From Anaerolineales bacterium UBA3001 (GTDB taxonomy: Bacteria > Chloroflexota > Anaerolineae > Anaerolineales > UBA11657): 28,381 nucleotides of DNA. Location: positions 780 through 29,160 of the forward strand of contig DDZT01000012.1 in NCBI GenBank assembly GCA_002346435.1. The letters are read 5' to 3'. A program made the position numbers and the translations under genes. The number at the start of each line of letters is the position of its first letter. The first letter of the stretch is position 1. Positions 6,876-15,895 of this stretch are shown one piece after another. The notes below the pieces were generated by a model. The model was not told where the DNA came from and searched no databases. It saw nothing but the letters and a program-made list of their open reading frames with translations.

Positions 6876-7220
6876 GTGACAAATGTTCAGGATAACTTAA
6901 TGCATCTTCGTCCGCGATCAATAAAATTGGACAAGCAAAGGCAAATATTAGTTGTAGATTGGCATGACGGTAGTAGTGCTGAATATAGTTGGAATTCACT
7001 ACGAGATGCTTGTCCATGTGCGCAATGTAGAAACGAGTATTCAGCTGAAAACACTAATAATACAGACATGGTTTTCAATTTGAATCCCGTCAAGAGCTTT
7101 TCTCTTAATTTGGTGGAATTGGCTGGAAACTATGCCTTAAAACTATACTGGAGTGATGGTCATAATAGCGGAATATACGGTTGGGAATATCTAAAAACTA
7201 TTGATTCATTGACCACTTGA
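6876..7220 (+). CDS. DUF971 / GBBH-like N-terminal domain protein
   Basis: A 114-residue single-domain protein of the family related to the N-terminal domain of gamma-butyrobetaine hydroxylase. Signs are RPRSIKLD, the W-x-DG block (VVDWHDGSSAEYSW), a CPCAQCRNE cysteine cluster that may bind zinc or iron, and the closing WSDGHNSGIYGWEYL. The function of stand-alone members is not settled; some are tied to Fe-S or iron-dependent enzymes. The start is uncertain: GTG 6876 lies 16 bases after AAGGAG (6854-6859), which is long, and ATG 6900 lacks a binding site. Confidence 0.85.
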   Translation: MTNVQDNLMHLRPRSIKLDKQRQILVVDWHDGSSAEYSWNSLRDACPCAQCRNEYSAENTNNTDMVFNLNPVKSFSLNLVELAGNYALKLYWSDGHNSGIYGWEYLKTIDSLTT

Positions 7221-7230
7221 TAGTATTTAG

Positions 7231-8748
7231 TTAGTTTGCATACTCTATCATAAGATGAGATAGCAGCCTTACACCAAATCCAGTGGCACCTGCTGGACCA
7301 AGTCTTTTGATCACACTACCACCAGATAGAAATGCCATCGGTGCTATATCTATGTGAGCCCAGCTATACCCTTCTGTGAATTCTTGAAGAAATGCTGCAG
7401 ACGTGCCGATTCCGGTATCACTTTTGTTAGTACTGTTACGTAAGTCTGCTACATTACTGGCTTTCATCCAGTCGGTGTATTCTGGGTATAGTGGCATGCG
7501 CCATATTCGTTCCCCACTGGATTCGCTGGATGTCAGAAGCTGCTCTGCTAGGCTAGTTTCGTTGGTAAATAGCGCTGCAGCACTCCCCTCTCCTAGGGCT
7601 ATAACGGCTGAGCCTGTGAGAGTAGCTAGGTCAATCACATGTTTTGGATTATATTGAGCAGCGTAAACTAGTGCGTCTGCAAGTATTAGACGACCTTCCG
7701 CGTCAGTGTTTACTATTTCAATGGTTTTGCCATTGGATGCACTAACTACGTCTGATGGATGGCTTGCTGTCCCACTAACCATATTTTCTGTTGCAGGAAT
7801 CAAACCGATTACTGGGTATGGCACTTTCAATTTACTCGCGGCTTGTAAAGCTCCTATTACTGCTGCACCACCGGCCATATCTGCTTTCATGGTTGACATT
7901 CCAGAAGCAGATTTTAGTGAATATCCTCCTGTATCAAATGTAATCGCTTTTCCTACTAAAACTAGCGGCTGAACTTTATCCAAAAGTTTTTTGTTGTATT
8001 CAATTACAATAAACCTAGGTTTTCTGGTACTGCCTCTACCTACACTGAGAAATGCTCCCATATTTAAATCTTCAATTTCTGGTTCAGTGAGAATACTTAC
8101 ATTAGTGTTGGCATCATCATCTATTTGCATAGCTTGTTCAGCTAGAAATGCTGGTGTACAAACATTAGGTGGTTCGTTTACAAGGTCTCGCGCCAGCTGG
8201 ACTGCATTACTGATTATTTTGCCTTGTTCTATACCCGATAGTAAATAATCCGATTCTATGTCCTTGTTTTCTATGAATGACATTGATTCTACGCTGTCAA
8301 ATTTGTTTTCACTCTTGTATTTCTCAAAAACATAAAGGGAGAGTATTGTTCCTTCTGTAGATGCACGTACGGTATCGTTAGCCGAGAGTTGAGATTTTTC
8401 AACTCCATGTATGATTGAAGCAATTTTACGGGCTCCCAGTTGTCTAGCACGTATAGCAGCTGCTGCTGCAGCATGTCTTATAGAATTCTCATTGAAATCT
8501 TTTTCTGGACCAAGGCCAACTAAAATTACTCTATCAGCAGGTATCTGTCCATTAGTGTAAATTTCAGTGACTTCCCTAAGTTTGCCCTTATGGTCGCCAC
8601 GGCTTAGTATTTCAGATATTGATCCATTAAGTGCTAAGTCTATATCATGGATCAATCCATTTGTAGTGTCATCCGACATGAAAATGCTTAATATGATTGT
8701 GTCAACATCGATTTCCGTAATCTTATTGCTAATTAAATTGAATTTCAT
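7231..8748 (-). CDS. pepA: Leucyl aminopeptidase, M17 family
   Basis: Dimetal exopeptidase that removes N-terminal residues from peptides in the cytoplasm. The 505-residue protein has an N-terminal regulatory/macro-like domain and the C-terminal M17 catalytic domain with VGKAITFDTGGYSLK (catalytic Lys and metal Asp), MKADMAGGAAV, and the signature NTDAEGRL (metal Asp and Glu). I chose ATG 8748, which has GGAGAG 7 bases upstream, over TTG 8763. It follows ybeY by 55 bases and probably shares the pgpH-ybeY transcript. E. coli PepA also binds DNA; nothing here tests that role. Confidence 0.95.
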   Translation of the reverse strand: MKFNLISNKITEIDVDTIILSIFMSDDTTNGLIHDIDLALNGSISEILSRGDHKGKLREVTEIYTNGQIPADRVILVGLGPEKDFNENSIRHAAAAAAIRARQLGARKIASIIHGVEKSQLSANDTVRASTEGTILSLYVFEKYKSENKFDSVESMSFIENKDIESDYLLSGIEQGKIISNAVQLARDLVNEPPNVCTPAFLAEQAMQIDDDANTNVSILTEPEIEDLNMGAFLSVGRGSTRKPRFIVIEYNKKLLDKVQPLVLVGKAITFDTGGYSLKSASGMSTMKADMAGGAAVIGALQAASKLKVPYPVIGLIPATENMVSGTASHPSDVVSASNGKTIEIVNTDAEGRLILADALVYAAQYNPKHVIDLATLTGSAVIALGEGSAAALFTNETSLAEQLLTSSESSGERIWRMPLYPEYTDWMKASNVADLRNSTNKSDTGIGTSAAFLQEFTEGYSWAHIDIAPMAFLSGGSVIKRLGPAGATGFGVRLLSHLMIEYAN

Positions 8749-8803
8749 GGTCAATCTCTCCAATCTTTCCTATTGTCCAGTAATTTGATGCAGACAGTGT
8801 ACT

Positions 8804-9277
8804 TTACGTATTTGCAACTGGATAACTGATTTCAATCTTCAGCTTTGATAATATTTCGTCTTGTATCTCCCACATGATCTTCTGTTCATCAGGAGTACTG
8901 TGATCATAGCCGAGCAAGTGCAGTGTACCATGCACTGTGAGTAGCTGGAGTTCTTCATTGGCGCTGTGTCCTTCGTTGTCAGCTGTGCGTATAGCGTATT
9001 CAGTAGACAATATGATATCACCCAAGTACTTATTATTTTCTGTGGAAGGAAAGCTCAATACATCAGTTGGGGTATTTATACCGGAATACTTCTTGTTGAG
9101 TTCATTTAAGTAGGAATCTAGGCTCAATACTATGCATATTTCTGAATCAGGATCGGCAGATCTATTAGTAAGTGTTTCTTTGGCAGCGCTACGCAGTTTG
9201 GCGCAATCGACTGGGATAGATGCATGAAAGTTTGAGCTAGGATAAATTCGCGTACTAATATAGTATGAGTATGGCAC
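8804..9277 (-). CDS. ybeY: Endoribonuclease YbeY
   Basis: Zinc-dependent RNase for 16S rRNA maturation and ribosome quality control. The family zinc motif HGTLHLLGYDH is present with His116, His120 and His126, preceded by the conserved TDVLSFP block. The length of 157 residues is normal. The start is GTG 9277, 12 bases after the pgpH stop, with no strong binding site, suggesting coupling. The pgpH-ybeY order is the common one in Gram-positive-type genomes and supports both assignments. Confidence 0.95.
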   Translation of the reverse strand: MPYSYYISTRIYPSSNFHASIPVDCAKLRSAAKETLTNRSADPDSEICIVLSLDSYLNELNKKYSGINTPTDVLSFPSTENNKYLGDIILSTEYAIRTADNEGHSANEELQLLTVHGTLHLLGYDHSTPDEQKIMWEIQDEILSKLKIEISYPVANT

Positions 9278-9289
9278 AGTAATTGTTTG

Positions 9290-11422
9290 CTACTCAGACG
9301 TTTTAGTGTCGTGAATATCTGTTGACTGATCGAGGTTCTCCACAAGAGGTTCTTCAATGATTGGTTCTGGTGGGTACTTTAACCTGTTGTGATAATATCC
9401 TCTTAGTGTTGTCACGAATGATTCTCGTACTTTGCCCAGGTCAGTCAAAGATAAGTCACATTCATCAAGTTGTCCTTGTTTTAGCCTGCGATTGATAATA
9501 AATCTAACTATTTGATCTATTTCTTCTGTTGTGGAAGGATTGTCAGCTTTAGTTTTAGCTTCGCATCCATCAGCCAGCATCAATAAAGCTGTTTCAGGAC
9601 TTTGGGGTTTGGGTCCAGGATAAGTGTACTGTGAAATATCAACTTGCTCGTCATTTTCTTCTGCCATCTTGATTGCATTATCGTATTGATATCTTGTTAC
9701 GGTGGTCCCATGATGTTCAAGGATTGCATCACGAATTACTGTGGGCAACCTATGTTTTTTAGCCATGGTTTCCCCATCTGTTACATGTGCTACTATTACA
9801 TTGCTGCTAGACTGAGGATCCATATTTGTATGTGGATTTCTGTCTTCTACTTGGTTTTCAACAAAATATTCCGGATTAGTTGTCTTACCAATATCATGAA
9901 AAAGCGCACTTACTCTTACCAACATAGTATTTGCACCAATGTTTCTAGCAGCTTGCTCAGCAAGATTAGCTACATGTAAACTATGCTGATAAGTACCAGG
10001 TGCAGTTCGCAGTAGTCTTACTAACAAGGGGTGGTTAGGCCGTGACAACTCAACTAGTTGTAAGGAAGTAGTAATATCAAAGACATAGCCTAAGAGAAAT
10101 AGTCCAGTTAGTGTAAGAGCACCTGATATTGCACCATTTGCTATGCTGGCTCCAAGTAATGTGCTTAGACCAAGGATATCGATGGTCGGGTCATTGAATC
10201 GGAATGCTATGATGACAGCTGAATTTGCTGCAGCTGTTGCCAAACCAGCTAAGAGAAAACTGTTGACTCGTTCCGCTTTACCTAAAGATAATATTGCCAC
10301 TATGGGTCCAACTAGATGATATATCACTATTTCTACCCGGCCATCAGAAACGATTGCAATAAACACTACAAAAAGTGTAGAAACACTTAATCCTAACTCT
10401 GTTCCCAGACCGACAGCTATGAGCATGCCAAGTGTAGCAGCTGGAAAAAGGAAAGGTAGTACAAGTCTTTGCGGTATGACAAATTGGGCAGCAAACAGAA
10501 AAATAAGTGATAACAATACGACAAATAACAGGTGTCTAGTTCGATAGAAAAAACCAGGTTGGGTTCTCAGAAGATAAAGAATCATTGTGGCGACTACCAA
10601 AATTATTGCAGTGAATGATGGAAAATATCTTTCAAGCAAGCTGCGCTGTGGTTCCAGCATATTTAGAGCTGTCATGGCTTCTAGATCTTGAGCAGAAATC
10701 ACATTGCCACGCGCTATGATTGTCTGTCCCTGAGCAAAAGCTTGTTCTACTGGTTCTACTGCATCTATGCTGGCATTACGTGCTTTATTGGTGGCAACTT
10801 CATTAAATAGAGAATTTGGAACTACAAATTGTTGAACCAAAATTGCTGCTAATTCTGCCTCTTCTATGCTTAACTCTACACTTATGAGAACTGGTATCCG
10901 TTGTCTGATTTGTTCCATTTGATCTTCTTGAATTGGCTCACTCATGATATTTTCAATCACTCTAATAATTTCCTCTTTGACAATAGTCCAGCGTACATCT
11001 TCAATTTGGATCAATTGAATTTGTAAATCATCATCTATATTCACACTGCCTAGTTTAGTGAATTCTTGTTGCTTTTGATGAGTCGTGGCTAGTTTGTTGG
11101 AGCGAGTCAAATCAATGAATGCTATAGCTGCTTTGGCGGACGATATTTGTTGACGGGACACACGCGTGTCCGGTGGGTCATAAATTCTTGACACAGCTTT
11201 TTTTGCTGCAGCTTTTGCATTCTCCGTTTGTAATGCACTAACATATGTCTGCGAGCGTGGAGCAACTATATCAAAGGGTGCTGGATCACCAATTTGTACA
11301 TCTAACTCAGTGTTCTCACCCAGTGGAACAACTATAAGAGCAAGCGCAATCAGAGAAAATATTATCCCCACTATCCATGGTGTAGATGTATACCATGATG
11401 GGTTATTGGTTGTCATAGTCAT
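9290..11422 (-). CDS. pgpH: 7TM-HD family protein, PgpH-type c-di-AMP phosphodiesterase
   Basis: By family a cyclic-di-AMP hydrolase. The 710-residue architecture is an N-terminal membrane helix (about 16-33), an extracellular 7TMR-HDED domain (about 40-262), a bundle of seven membrane helices (about 270-450), and a cytoplasmic HD phosphohydrolase domain with His480, the HD pair His509-Asp510 followed by IGK, His546 and the His570-His571 pair. These match the metal ligands expected of the catalytic HD domain. The predicted c-di-AMP role is inferred from homology. No cyclase gene is in the window. Confidence 0.92.
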   Translation of the reverse strand: MTMTTNNPSWYTSTPWIVGIIFSLIALALIVVPLGENTELDVQIGDPAPFDIVAPRSQTYVSALQTENAKAAAKKAVSRIYDPPDTRVSRQQISSAKAAIAFIDLTRSNKLATTHQKQQEFTKLGSVNIDDDLQIQLIQIEDVRWTIVKEEIIRVIENIMSEPIQEDQMEQIRQRIPVLISVELSIEEAELAAILVQQFVVPNSLFNEVATNKARNASIDAVEPVEQAFAQGQTIIARGNVISAQDLEAMTALNMLEPQRSLLERYFPSFTAIILVVATMILYLLRTQPGFFYRTRHLLFVVLLSLIFLFAAQFVIPQRLVLPFLFPAATLGMLIAVGLGTELGLSVSTLFVVFIAIVSDGRVEIVIYHLVGPIVAILSLGKAERVNSFLLAGLATAAANSAVIIAFRFNDPTIDILGLSTLLGASIANGAISGALTLTGLFLLGYVFDITTSLQLVELSRPNHPLLVRLLRTAPGTYQHSLHVANLAEQAARNIGANTMLVRVSALFHDIGKTTNPEYFVENQVEDRNPHTNMDPQSSSNVIVAHVTDGETMAKKHRLPTVIRDAILEHHGTTVTRYQYDNAIKMAEENDEQVDISQYTYPGPKPQSPETALLMLADGCEAKTKADNPSTTEEIDQIVRFIINRRLKQGQLDECDLSLTDLGKVRESFVTTLRGYYHNRLKYPPEPIIEEPLVENLDQSTDIHDTKTSE

Positions 11423-11563
11423 TAATAATCTCTATGATTTACGTATATGTTGATATTGTTCATAATGAAGTCCGTCGCGTTTATATAATGCAATTATACT
11501 GATTGGTTACCATACTTATCATACTTATTTTTGGATACTATTGTCCGATTATAGCATGCACAA

Positions 11564-11905
11564 TTAACCTAGTCTGTGCTTCATAGGAGCACCTCCCAAT
11601 ACATGAATATGTAGATGTTTTACTTCCTGGCGTCCGTGAGACCCACAATTGGATATTATTCTGTATCCACTTTTACTTATTCCTTCTAACTTTGCTACCT
11701 CTTTTACTGCTAGTATAAGCTCCGCGGCCACATCCCTGTCAGCGTTGCTAATGTCTTCAGTTGAAGCGATGTGTTTGTTGGGTACTATCAGAACGTGTTT
11801 AGGTGCTGCTGGATGAATGTCACGAAAAGCACATATATGTTCATTTTGCAACAATATGTCGCCTGGCATTTCACCACTTACTATTTGACAAAATATGCAT
11901 TTCAT
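11564..11905 (-). CDS. HIT-family nucleotide-binding hydrolase (HinT-like)
   Basis: A small purine-nucleotide phosphoramidase-type protein. The 113-residue sequence begins MKCIFCQIVSGEMPGDILLQ (typical of the HINT branch) and ends with the histidine triad HLHIHVLGG. GGAG lies about 11 bases before ATG 11905. It is divergent from etfB with 142 bases between the two starts. The physiological substrate is unknown. Confidence 0.93.
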   Translation of the reverse strand: MKCIFCQIVSGEMPGDILLQNEHICAFRDIHPAAPKHVLIVPNKHIASTEDISNADRDVAAELILAVKEVAKLEGISKSGYRIISNCGSHGRQEVKHLHIHVLGGAPMKHRLG

Positions 11906-11942
11906 AGCAATTTAGCTCCATTGACTTAGATTGATTGTAATT

Positions 11943-11973
11943 TTAACATGAGAGAGAGAGAGTCACATATAAT
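11943..11973 (+). promoter_or_regulatory. Probable etf promoter with (GA)6 in the spacer
   Basis: TTAACA (11943-11948) and TATAAT (11968-11973) are separated by 19 bases, most of them a GA dinucleotide tract (11950-11962). An alternative promoter is TTGACT near 11927 with TAACAT 17 bases later. The downstream gene is etfB. Confidence 0.45.
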
Positions 11974-12047
11974 AAGGGATAGTACATTGCTTATGGTAGA
12001 ATTTGCGAGATTTTCCTGTAAATATAATGAGTTTTGAGGAGGGCGAA

Positions 12048-12842
12048 TTGCACAATTTAGTTTGTATAAAACATACTCCCGATAGTGCAGCAAAAATGTT
12101 GGTGGAAAATGGAGTGGTCAGCTGGGGAGATGCTCCGATGGTTGTAAACCCCTGGGATGAGTATGCGATTGAGGAAGCATTAAGTGTTAGGGATAAATTT
12201 GGTGGAAGCGTTACTGTATTAACTATGGGTCCGGAAAGCGCAAAGGAAGCATTGAAAACTGCAATTGCTATGGGATGTGACCATGGCATTTTGATTTCAG
12301 ACGCGTCTATCGCAAGCTATGATGCTCGCATTACATCTATTGTAATCTCGAAAGTGATTGCCACACTAGATAATGTACAGATAGTGTTTTTTGGTAAACA
12401 GGCTATTGACGGTGATACTGGACTTGTGCCTATGTCCGTTGCCTATGCTTTGGGTTGGCCCGGCTTTAGTTATGTAGCTGAATTATCGGAAATTGATATT
12501 GAAAATCAGCACATAAGTGTGGTTAGATTGTTGGAAGAGGGCAGACAATCTTGCTCTGGCAAAATACCCGCCGTCATTAGCGTAGTAAAAGAAATCAACG
12601 AGCCTCGTTATCCGTCGTTTGTAGGTATACGTAAAGCTAGTAAAGCTGAAATGCAGGTAATAACATTAGATGATCTTGGGTTAGGAGATCAAATTTCCAG
12701 CGACTACAATGGTTCTCTGAATTGGTCTGAAATTCAAGAGTTATCTAGAAAAAGTACAGATGCCGAACTTTTAGAAGGTTCGGACATGCATTCAATAGCA
12801 TCAGAATTAGTTGAAAAATTAATCGAAGATAAGGTGATTTGA
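12048..12842 (+). CDS. etfB: Electron transfer flavoprotein beta subunit
   Basis: One half of the soluble FAD heterodimer that takes electrons from acyl-CoA and other dehydrogenases. The chain starts LHNLVCIKHTPDS, the standard EtfB opening, and carries NPWDEYAIEEAL, VLTMGPESAKEALKTA, FGKQAIDGDTG and a C-terminal KASKAEMQVI helix region. I chose TTG 12048 because GAGGAGG lies just before it and the protein then matches the family start; upstream in-frame starts would add a tail without homology. The 264-residue length is typical. It overlaps etfA by one base. Confidence 0.95.
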   Translation: MHNLVCIKHTPDSAAKMLVENGVVSWGDAPMVVNPWDEYAIEEALSVRDKFGGSVTVLTMGPESAKEALKTAIAMGCDHGILISDASIASYDARITSIVISKVIATLDNVQIVFFGKQAIDGDTGLVPMSVAYALGWPGFSYVAELSEIDIENQHISVVRLLEEGRQSCSGKIPAVISVVKEINEPRYPSFVGIRKASKAEMQVITLDDLGLGDQISSDYNGSLNWSEIQELSRKSTDAELLEGSDMHSIASELVEKLIEDKVI

Positions 12843-13825
12843 TGGGGTCAGGTATCTGGGTTTATATAGATCATTTCAGAGGTAATGCTCTTACAGCGTC
12901 TTGGGAGGCTATTAGTTTAGCAAAGTCACTTGCATCTAAACTTGACACTAGTGTGACTAGTCTTGTGTTTGGTAATCAAATGGGTGAATTGGTGGAGGAG
13001 ACTTCGAAGTACGTGTCTGATACTATTATTGTTTGCGATGATCATACAATGGAAGATTTTAGGGTAGAAGCATATGGAGCTCTTGCCGCTCAATTGTATC
13101 AGGAATATGAGCCACAAATTATTCTTATGCCTGCAACTTCTAGGGGTCGTGATCTGTCAGCTTTTCTTAGCATGAAACTCGGTGTGGGAGTTGTTACAGA
13201 TTGTATTGATGTGAATGTTGAAGTAGGATATACACAAGTCATACGTCCTGTATACGCCGGCAAATTAAATGCAAAGATTTCGCTTGATGGTTTACATCCC
13301 CAGATAATTAGTTTGCGGCCTCGTGCATTTCCTGCAGCTGAGGAGTGTGATGAGGCAGCTGAAATAATAGAGGTTGAGGCTGTGCTCTCTGAATCAGACA
13401 TTATGATCAAGGTGCTTGATTATTCGACTTCACGCGGTGATGTAAGTCTTGCTGACGCAAACATTATTGTCTCAGGTGGGCGTGGTGTGGGAGGTCCTGA
13501 TGGTTTCGACCCAGTACGTGAATTAGCAAGTGTTCTTGGTGCATCGGTAGGTGCAAGTCGTGCTGCGGTTGATTCGGGATGGATACCTTATGATCATCAG
13601 GTAGGGCAAACGGGTAAAACAGTAAGTCCGGATTTGTATATTGCATGTGGAATATCTGGTGCTATACAGCATCAAGCTGGGATGCGCACATCAAAGATTA
13701 TTGTTGCAATCAATAAAGATGTTGAAGCACCAATAATGAAATTGGCACATTATGGAGTTGTAGCCGACCTATTTGACTTTCTACCTATTTTTACTGCAGA
13801 ACTCAAATCACGATTCGAAAAATAG
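12842..13825 (+). CDS. etfA: Electron transfer flavoprotein alpha subunit
   Basis: FAD-binding partner of EtfB. The N-terminal domain is followed by the C-terminal FAD domain with SGGRGVGG, GASRAAVDSGW, QVGQTGKTVSPDLYIACG and ISGAIQHQAGM, the classic EtfA signatures. The 327-residue length is normal. Start ATG 12842 overlaps the etfB stop (TGATG), with AAGGTG upstream. No ETF-quinone oxidoreductase or dehydrogenase is adjacent, so the electron donor and acceptor lie elsewhere. It is convergent with ftsH. Confidence 0.96.
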   Translation: MGSGIWVYIDHFRGNALTASWEAISLAKSLASKLDTSVTSLVFGNQMGELVEETSKYVSDTIIVCDDHTMEDFRVEAYGALAAQLYQEYEPQIILMPATSRGRDLSAFLSMKLGVGVVTDCIDVNVEVGYTQVIRPVYAGKLNAKISLDGLHPQIISLRPRAFPAAEECDEAAEIIEVEAVLSESDIMIKVLDYSTSRGDVSLADANIIVSGGRGVGGPDGFDPVRELASVLGASVGASRAAVDSGWIPYDHQVGQTGKTVSPDLYIACGISGAIQHQAGMRTSKIIVAINKDVEAPIMKLAHYGVVADLFDFLPIFTAELKSRFEK

Positions 13826-13831
13826 TTGTCG

Positions 13832-13855
13832 AGACACGTAACCTTTTGTGTCTTT
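13832..13855 (+). terminator. Terminator-like hairpin between etfA and ftsH
   Basis: AGACAC (13832-13837) pairs with GTGTCT (13848-13853) around a 10-base loop, with a short T run after it on the plus strand. It occupies the 28-base convergent gap. The T run is weak. Confidence 0.45.
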
Positions 13856-15821
13856 ATGCACCGCTTGGGATCGGTAATGGATCATTCCCAGACTTGGCAG
13901 AATCATCATCGCTAGTTGCATCCTCTTCTGCATCCGCTGTTAAGTCTGATGACGGAGGAGCAGATGGAGGGGGCTTGGTTGGCGGGATTGTTTCATCGTT
14001 CCATAGAGCCTCAAATTGTTCTAGCTCTAGTGTTTCATGTTCTAATAAGTAGTTTGCCACTTCGTCTAGCTTATCACTATGCTTCTTGAGTAACTTGCCA
14101 GCTAATTTGTGTGCATCAGCAACCAATGTGCGAACTTCGGAGTCTATTTCTTCAGCTACAGACTCAGAAAAATCTCGTTGTTCACCAATTTCTCTACCAA
14201 GAAATACTAACTCTTCTTTTTTGCCGAAAGCCATAGGGCCTAATTTGTCGCTCATGCCCCAGCGGGTCACCATCTGACGGGCAACGCTGGTCACTTGTTC
14301 AAGATCGTTAGATGCACCGGTAGTTACTTCGCCTTTCTCGAATACCAATTCTTCAGCAGCTCTACCACCTAACATTGCCGCCAAACGAGCTTTAAGTTTT
14401 GACTTGGTTGCTAAGCGTTGATCCTCATCGCTAGTCAGGTACCACGTTAGTCCAGCTGCAATTCCTCGTGGGATAATTGTGATTTTGCGTACAGGCTCTC
14501 CCTCAGGTTGTGCTCTTGATACAACCGCATGGCCTGCCTCATGATAGGCTGTGATTTTACGTTCACGTTCGGTGATGATCCGACTTTTGCGTTCTGGTCC
14601 TAACACCACTCTTTCTACTGCAGCTTCCATATCTCGCATGCTAATTGACTTTTGATTAGTTCTAGCTGCTAATATGGCCGCTTCATTTACGGTGTTTTCA
14701 ATATCGGCACCTACAAATCCAGGAGTTGATTTGGCCAAAACATCCAGTTTTACATCGGTAGCTAGTGGCTTACCTCGTACATGCACTTTGAATATAGCCT
14801 CCCGACCTACCATATCAGGACGGTCTAGTACAACTCGTCTATCAAATCGTCCAGGTCGTAAGAGTGCAGGGTCTAGTATGTCTGGCCTATTGGTTGCAGC
14901 GACAATAATTACATTTGTGTCAGTGTCGAAGCCATCCATTTCAACTAGTATCTGGTTAAGAGTTTGCTCACGTTCGTCGTGACTGCCACCCAATCCAGCA
15001 CCACGTTGCCGACCTACCGCATCTATTTCATCTACAAAAACTATACAGGGACTATTTTTTTTGGCCTGTTCGAATAGGTCTCTTACTCGGCTTGCACCAA
15101 CACCAACGAACATTTCAACAAACTCTGAACCAGATATAGAGAAAAATGGTACACCTGCCTCGCCAGATACTGCTTTCGCTAGTAATGTTTTGCCAGTACC
15201 GGGTGATCCGACCAGTAACACCCCTTTTGGTATCCTTGCTCCAAGTCCTATGAACTTTTCTGGTTCCTGTAAGAATTCAACCACCTCTTGTAATTCCTCT
15301 TTGGCTTCGTCTGCTCCGGCTACATCGTCAAATGTCACAGTCGGTTGGTCTCCAGGGACCATGCGAGCTTTGCTTTTACCAAATGATAGAGCTTGATTGT
15401 TTGTGCCCTGAGCTTGGCGAAGAATAAAATAAATAAACCCAATGACAAATACTGCCGGCAAAGTGTAACTAAGAAGCACCATTATGTTACCCCAATCCCC
15501 AGGACGTTGTACTTCCCATTTGACATTTGATCTAGCTTGTTCGCTTACACCAAGTGTCGCAAATTGTTCAGGGGCTGTTGAAGCACTTTCTTTGCGTGTA
15601 ATAGCTAGTTCATATTCTGCGCCTGGACGAAAATGAATAGTCAAATCATCTTCAGCTACCACTATTTTTTCCACATTGCCACGTTGAATTTGTGTGGCGA
15701 CTTCACTGATTGTCAGCTCTGTTTTTGGTGCTGATTGTGTACGAACTGAATACAGTATAGCTCCTAATGCTATTACTATTAGCACGTACACTAATGAATT
15801 TTTCATACGGGGATTTTCCAC
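13854..15821 (-). CDS. ftsH: ATP-dependent zinc metalloprotease FtsH
   Basis: Membrane-anchored AAA+ protease that degrades misassembled membrane proteins and some regulators. The order is: membrane helix (about 8-25), extracytoplasmic domain, second helix (about 112-134), AAA+ domain with Walker A GSPGTGKT, Walker B IVFVDEID and RPGRFDR of the second region of homology, then the M41 peptidase with HEAGH. The C-terminal tail is rich in Pro, Asp and Ser. Start GTG 15821 has GGAG about 7 bases upstream; ATG 15806 is less well supported. The 655-residue length is normal. Its promoter carries an inverted repeat. Confidence 0.97.
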   Translation of the reverse strand: MENPRMKNSLVYVLIVIALGAILYSVRTQSAPKTELTISEVATQIQRGNVEKIVVAEDDLTIHFRPGAEYELAITRKESASTAPEQFATLGVSEQARSNVKWEVQRPGDWGNIMVLLSYTLPAVFVIGFIYFILRQAQGTNNQALSFGKSKARMVPGDQPTVTFDDVAGADEAKEELQEVVEFLQEPEKFIGLGARIPKGVLLVGSPGTGKTLLAKAVSGEAGVPFFSISGSEFVEMFVGVGASRVRDLFEQAKKNSPCIVFVDEIDAVGRQRGAGLGGSHDEREQTLNQILVEMDGFDTDTNVIIVAATNRPDILDPALLRPGRFDRRVVLDRPDMVGREAIFKVHVRGKPLATDVKLDVLAKSTPGFVGADIENTVNEAAILAARTNQKSISMRDMEAAVERVVLGPERKSRIITERERKITAYHEAGHAVVSRAQPEGEPVRKITIIPRGIAAGLTWYLTSDEDQRLATKSKLKARLAAMLGGRAAEELVFEKGEVTTGASNDLEQVTSVARQMVTRWGMSDKLGPMAFGKKEELVFLGREIGEQRDFSESVAEEIDSEVRTLVADAHKLAGKLLKKHSDKLDEVANYLLEHETLELEQFEALWNDETIPPTKPPPSAPPSSDLTADAEEDATSDDDSAKSGNDPLPIPSGA

Positions 15822-15840
15822 TTTTTGTCTCCGTGATTTG

Positions 15841-15889
15841 TCTTACAAGTTGAGTAATTATACCAAGTTTGATTGGTTTTCTTGTAAGA
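15841..15889 (-). promoter_or_regulatory. ftsH promoter framed by a 9-bp inverted repeat
   Basis: The minus strand has an extended -10, TGGTATAAT (TATAAT at 15862-15857). TCTTACAAG at 15841-15849 and CTTGTAAGA at 15881-15889 are perfect inverted copies 31 bases apart. One arm covers the -35 area (TTACAA, about 19-20 bases from the -10) and the other falls at about +1 to +9. This is the layout of an operator. It is not CIRCE. Confidence 0.6.
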
Positions 15890-15895
15890 TATTTG

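Noticed and set aside
15841..15889. CIRCE (HrcA) operator at ftsH
   Set aside because: The arms do not match the TTAGCACTC/GAGTGCTAA pattern and the spacing is 31, not 9.
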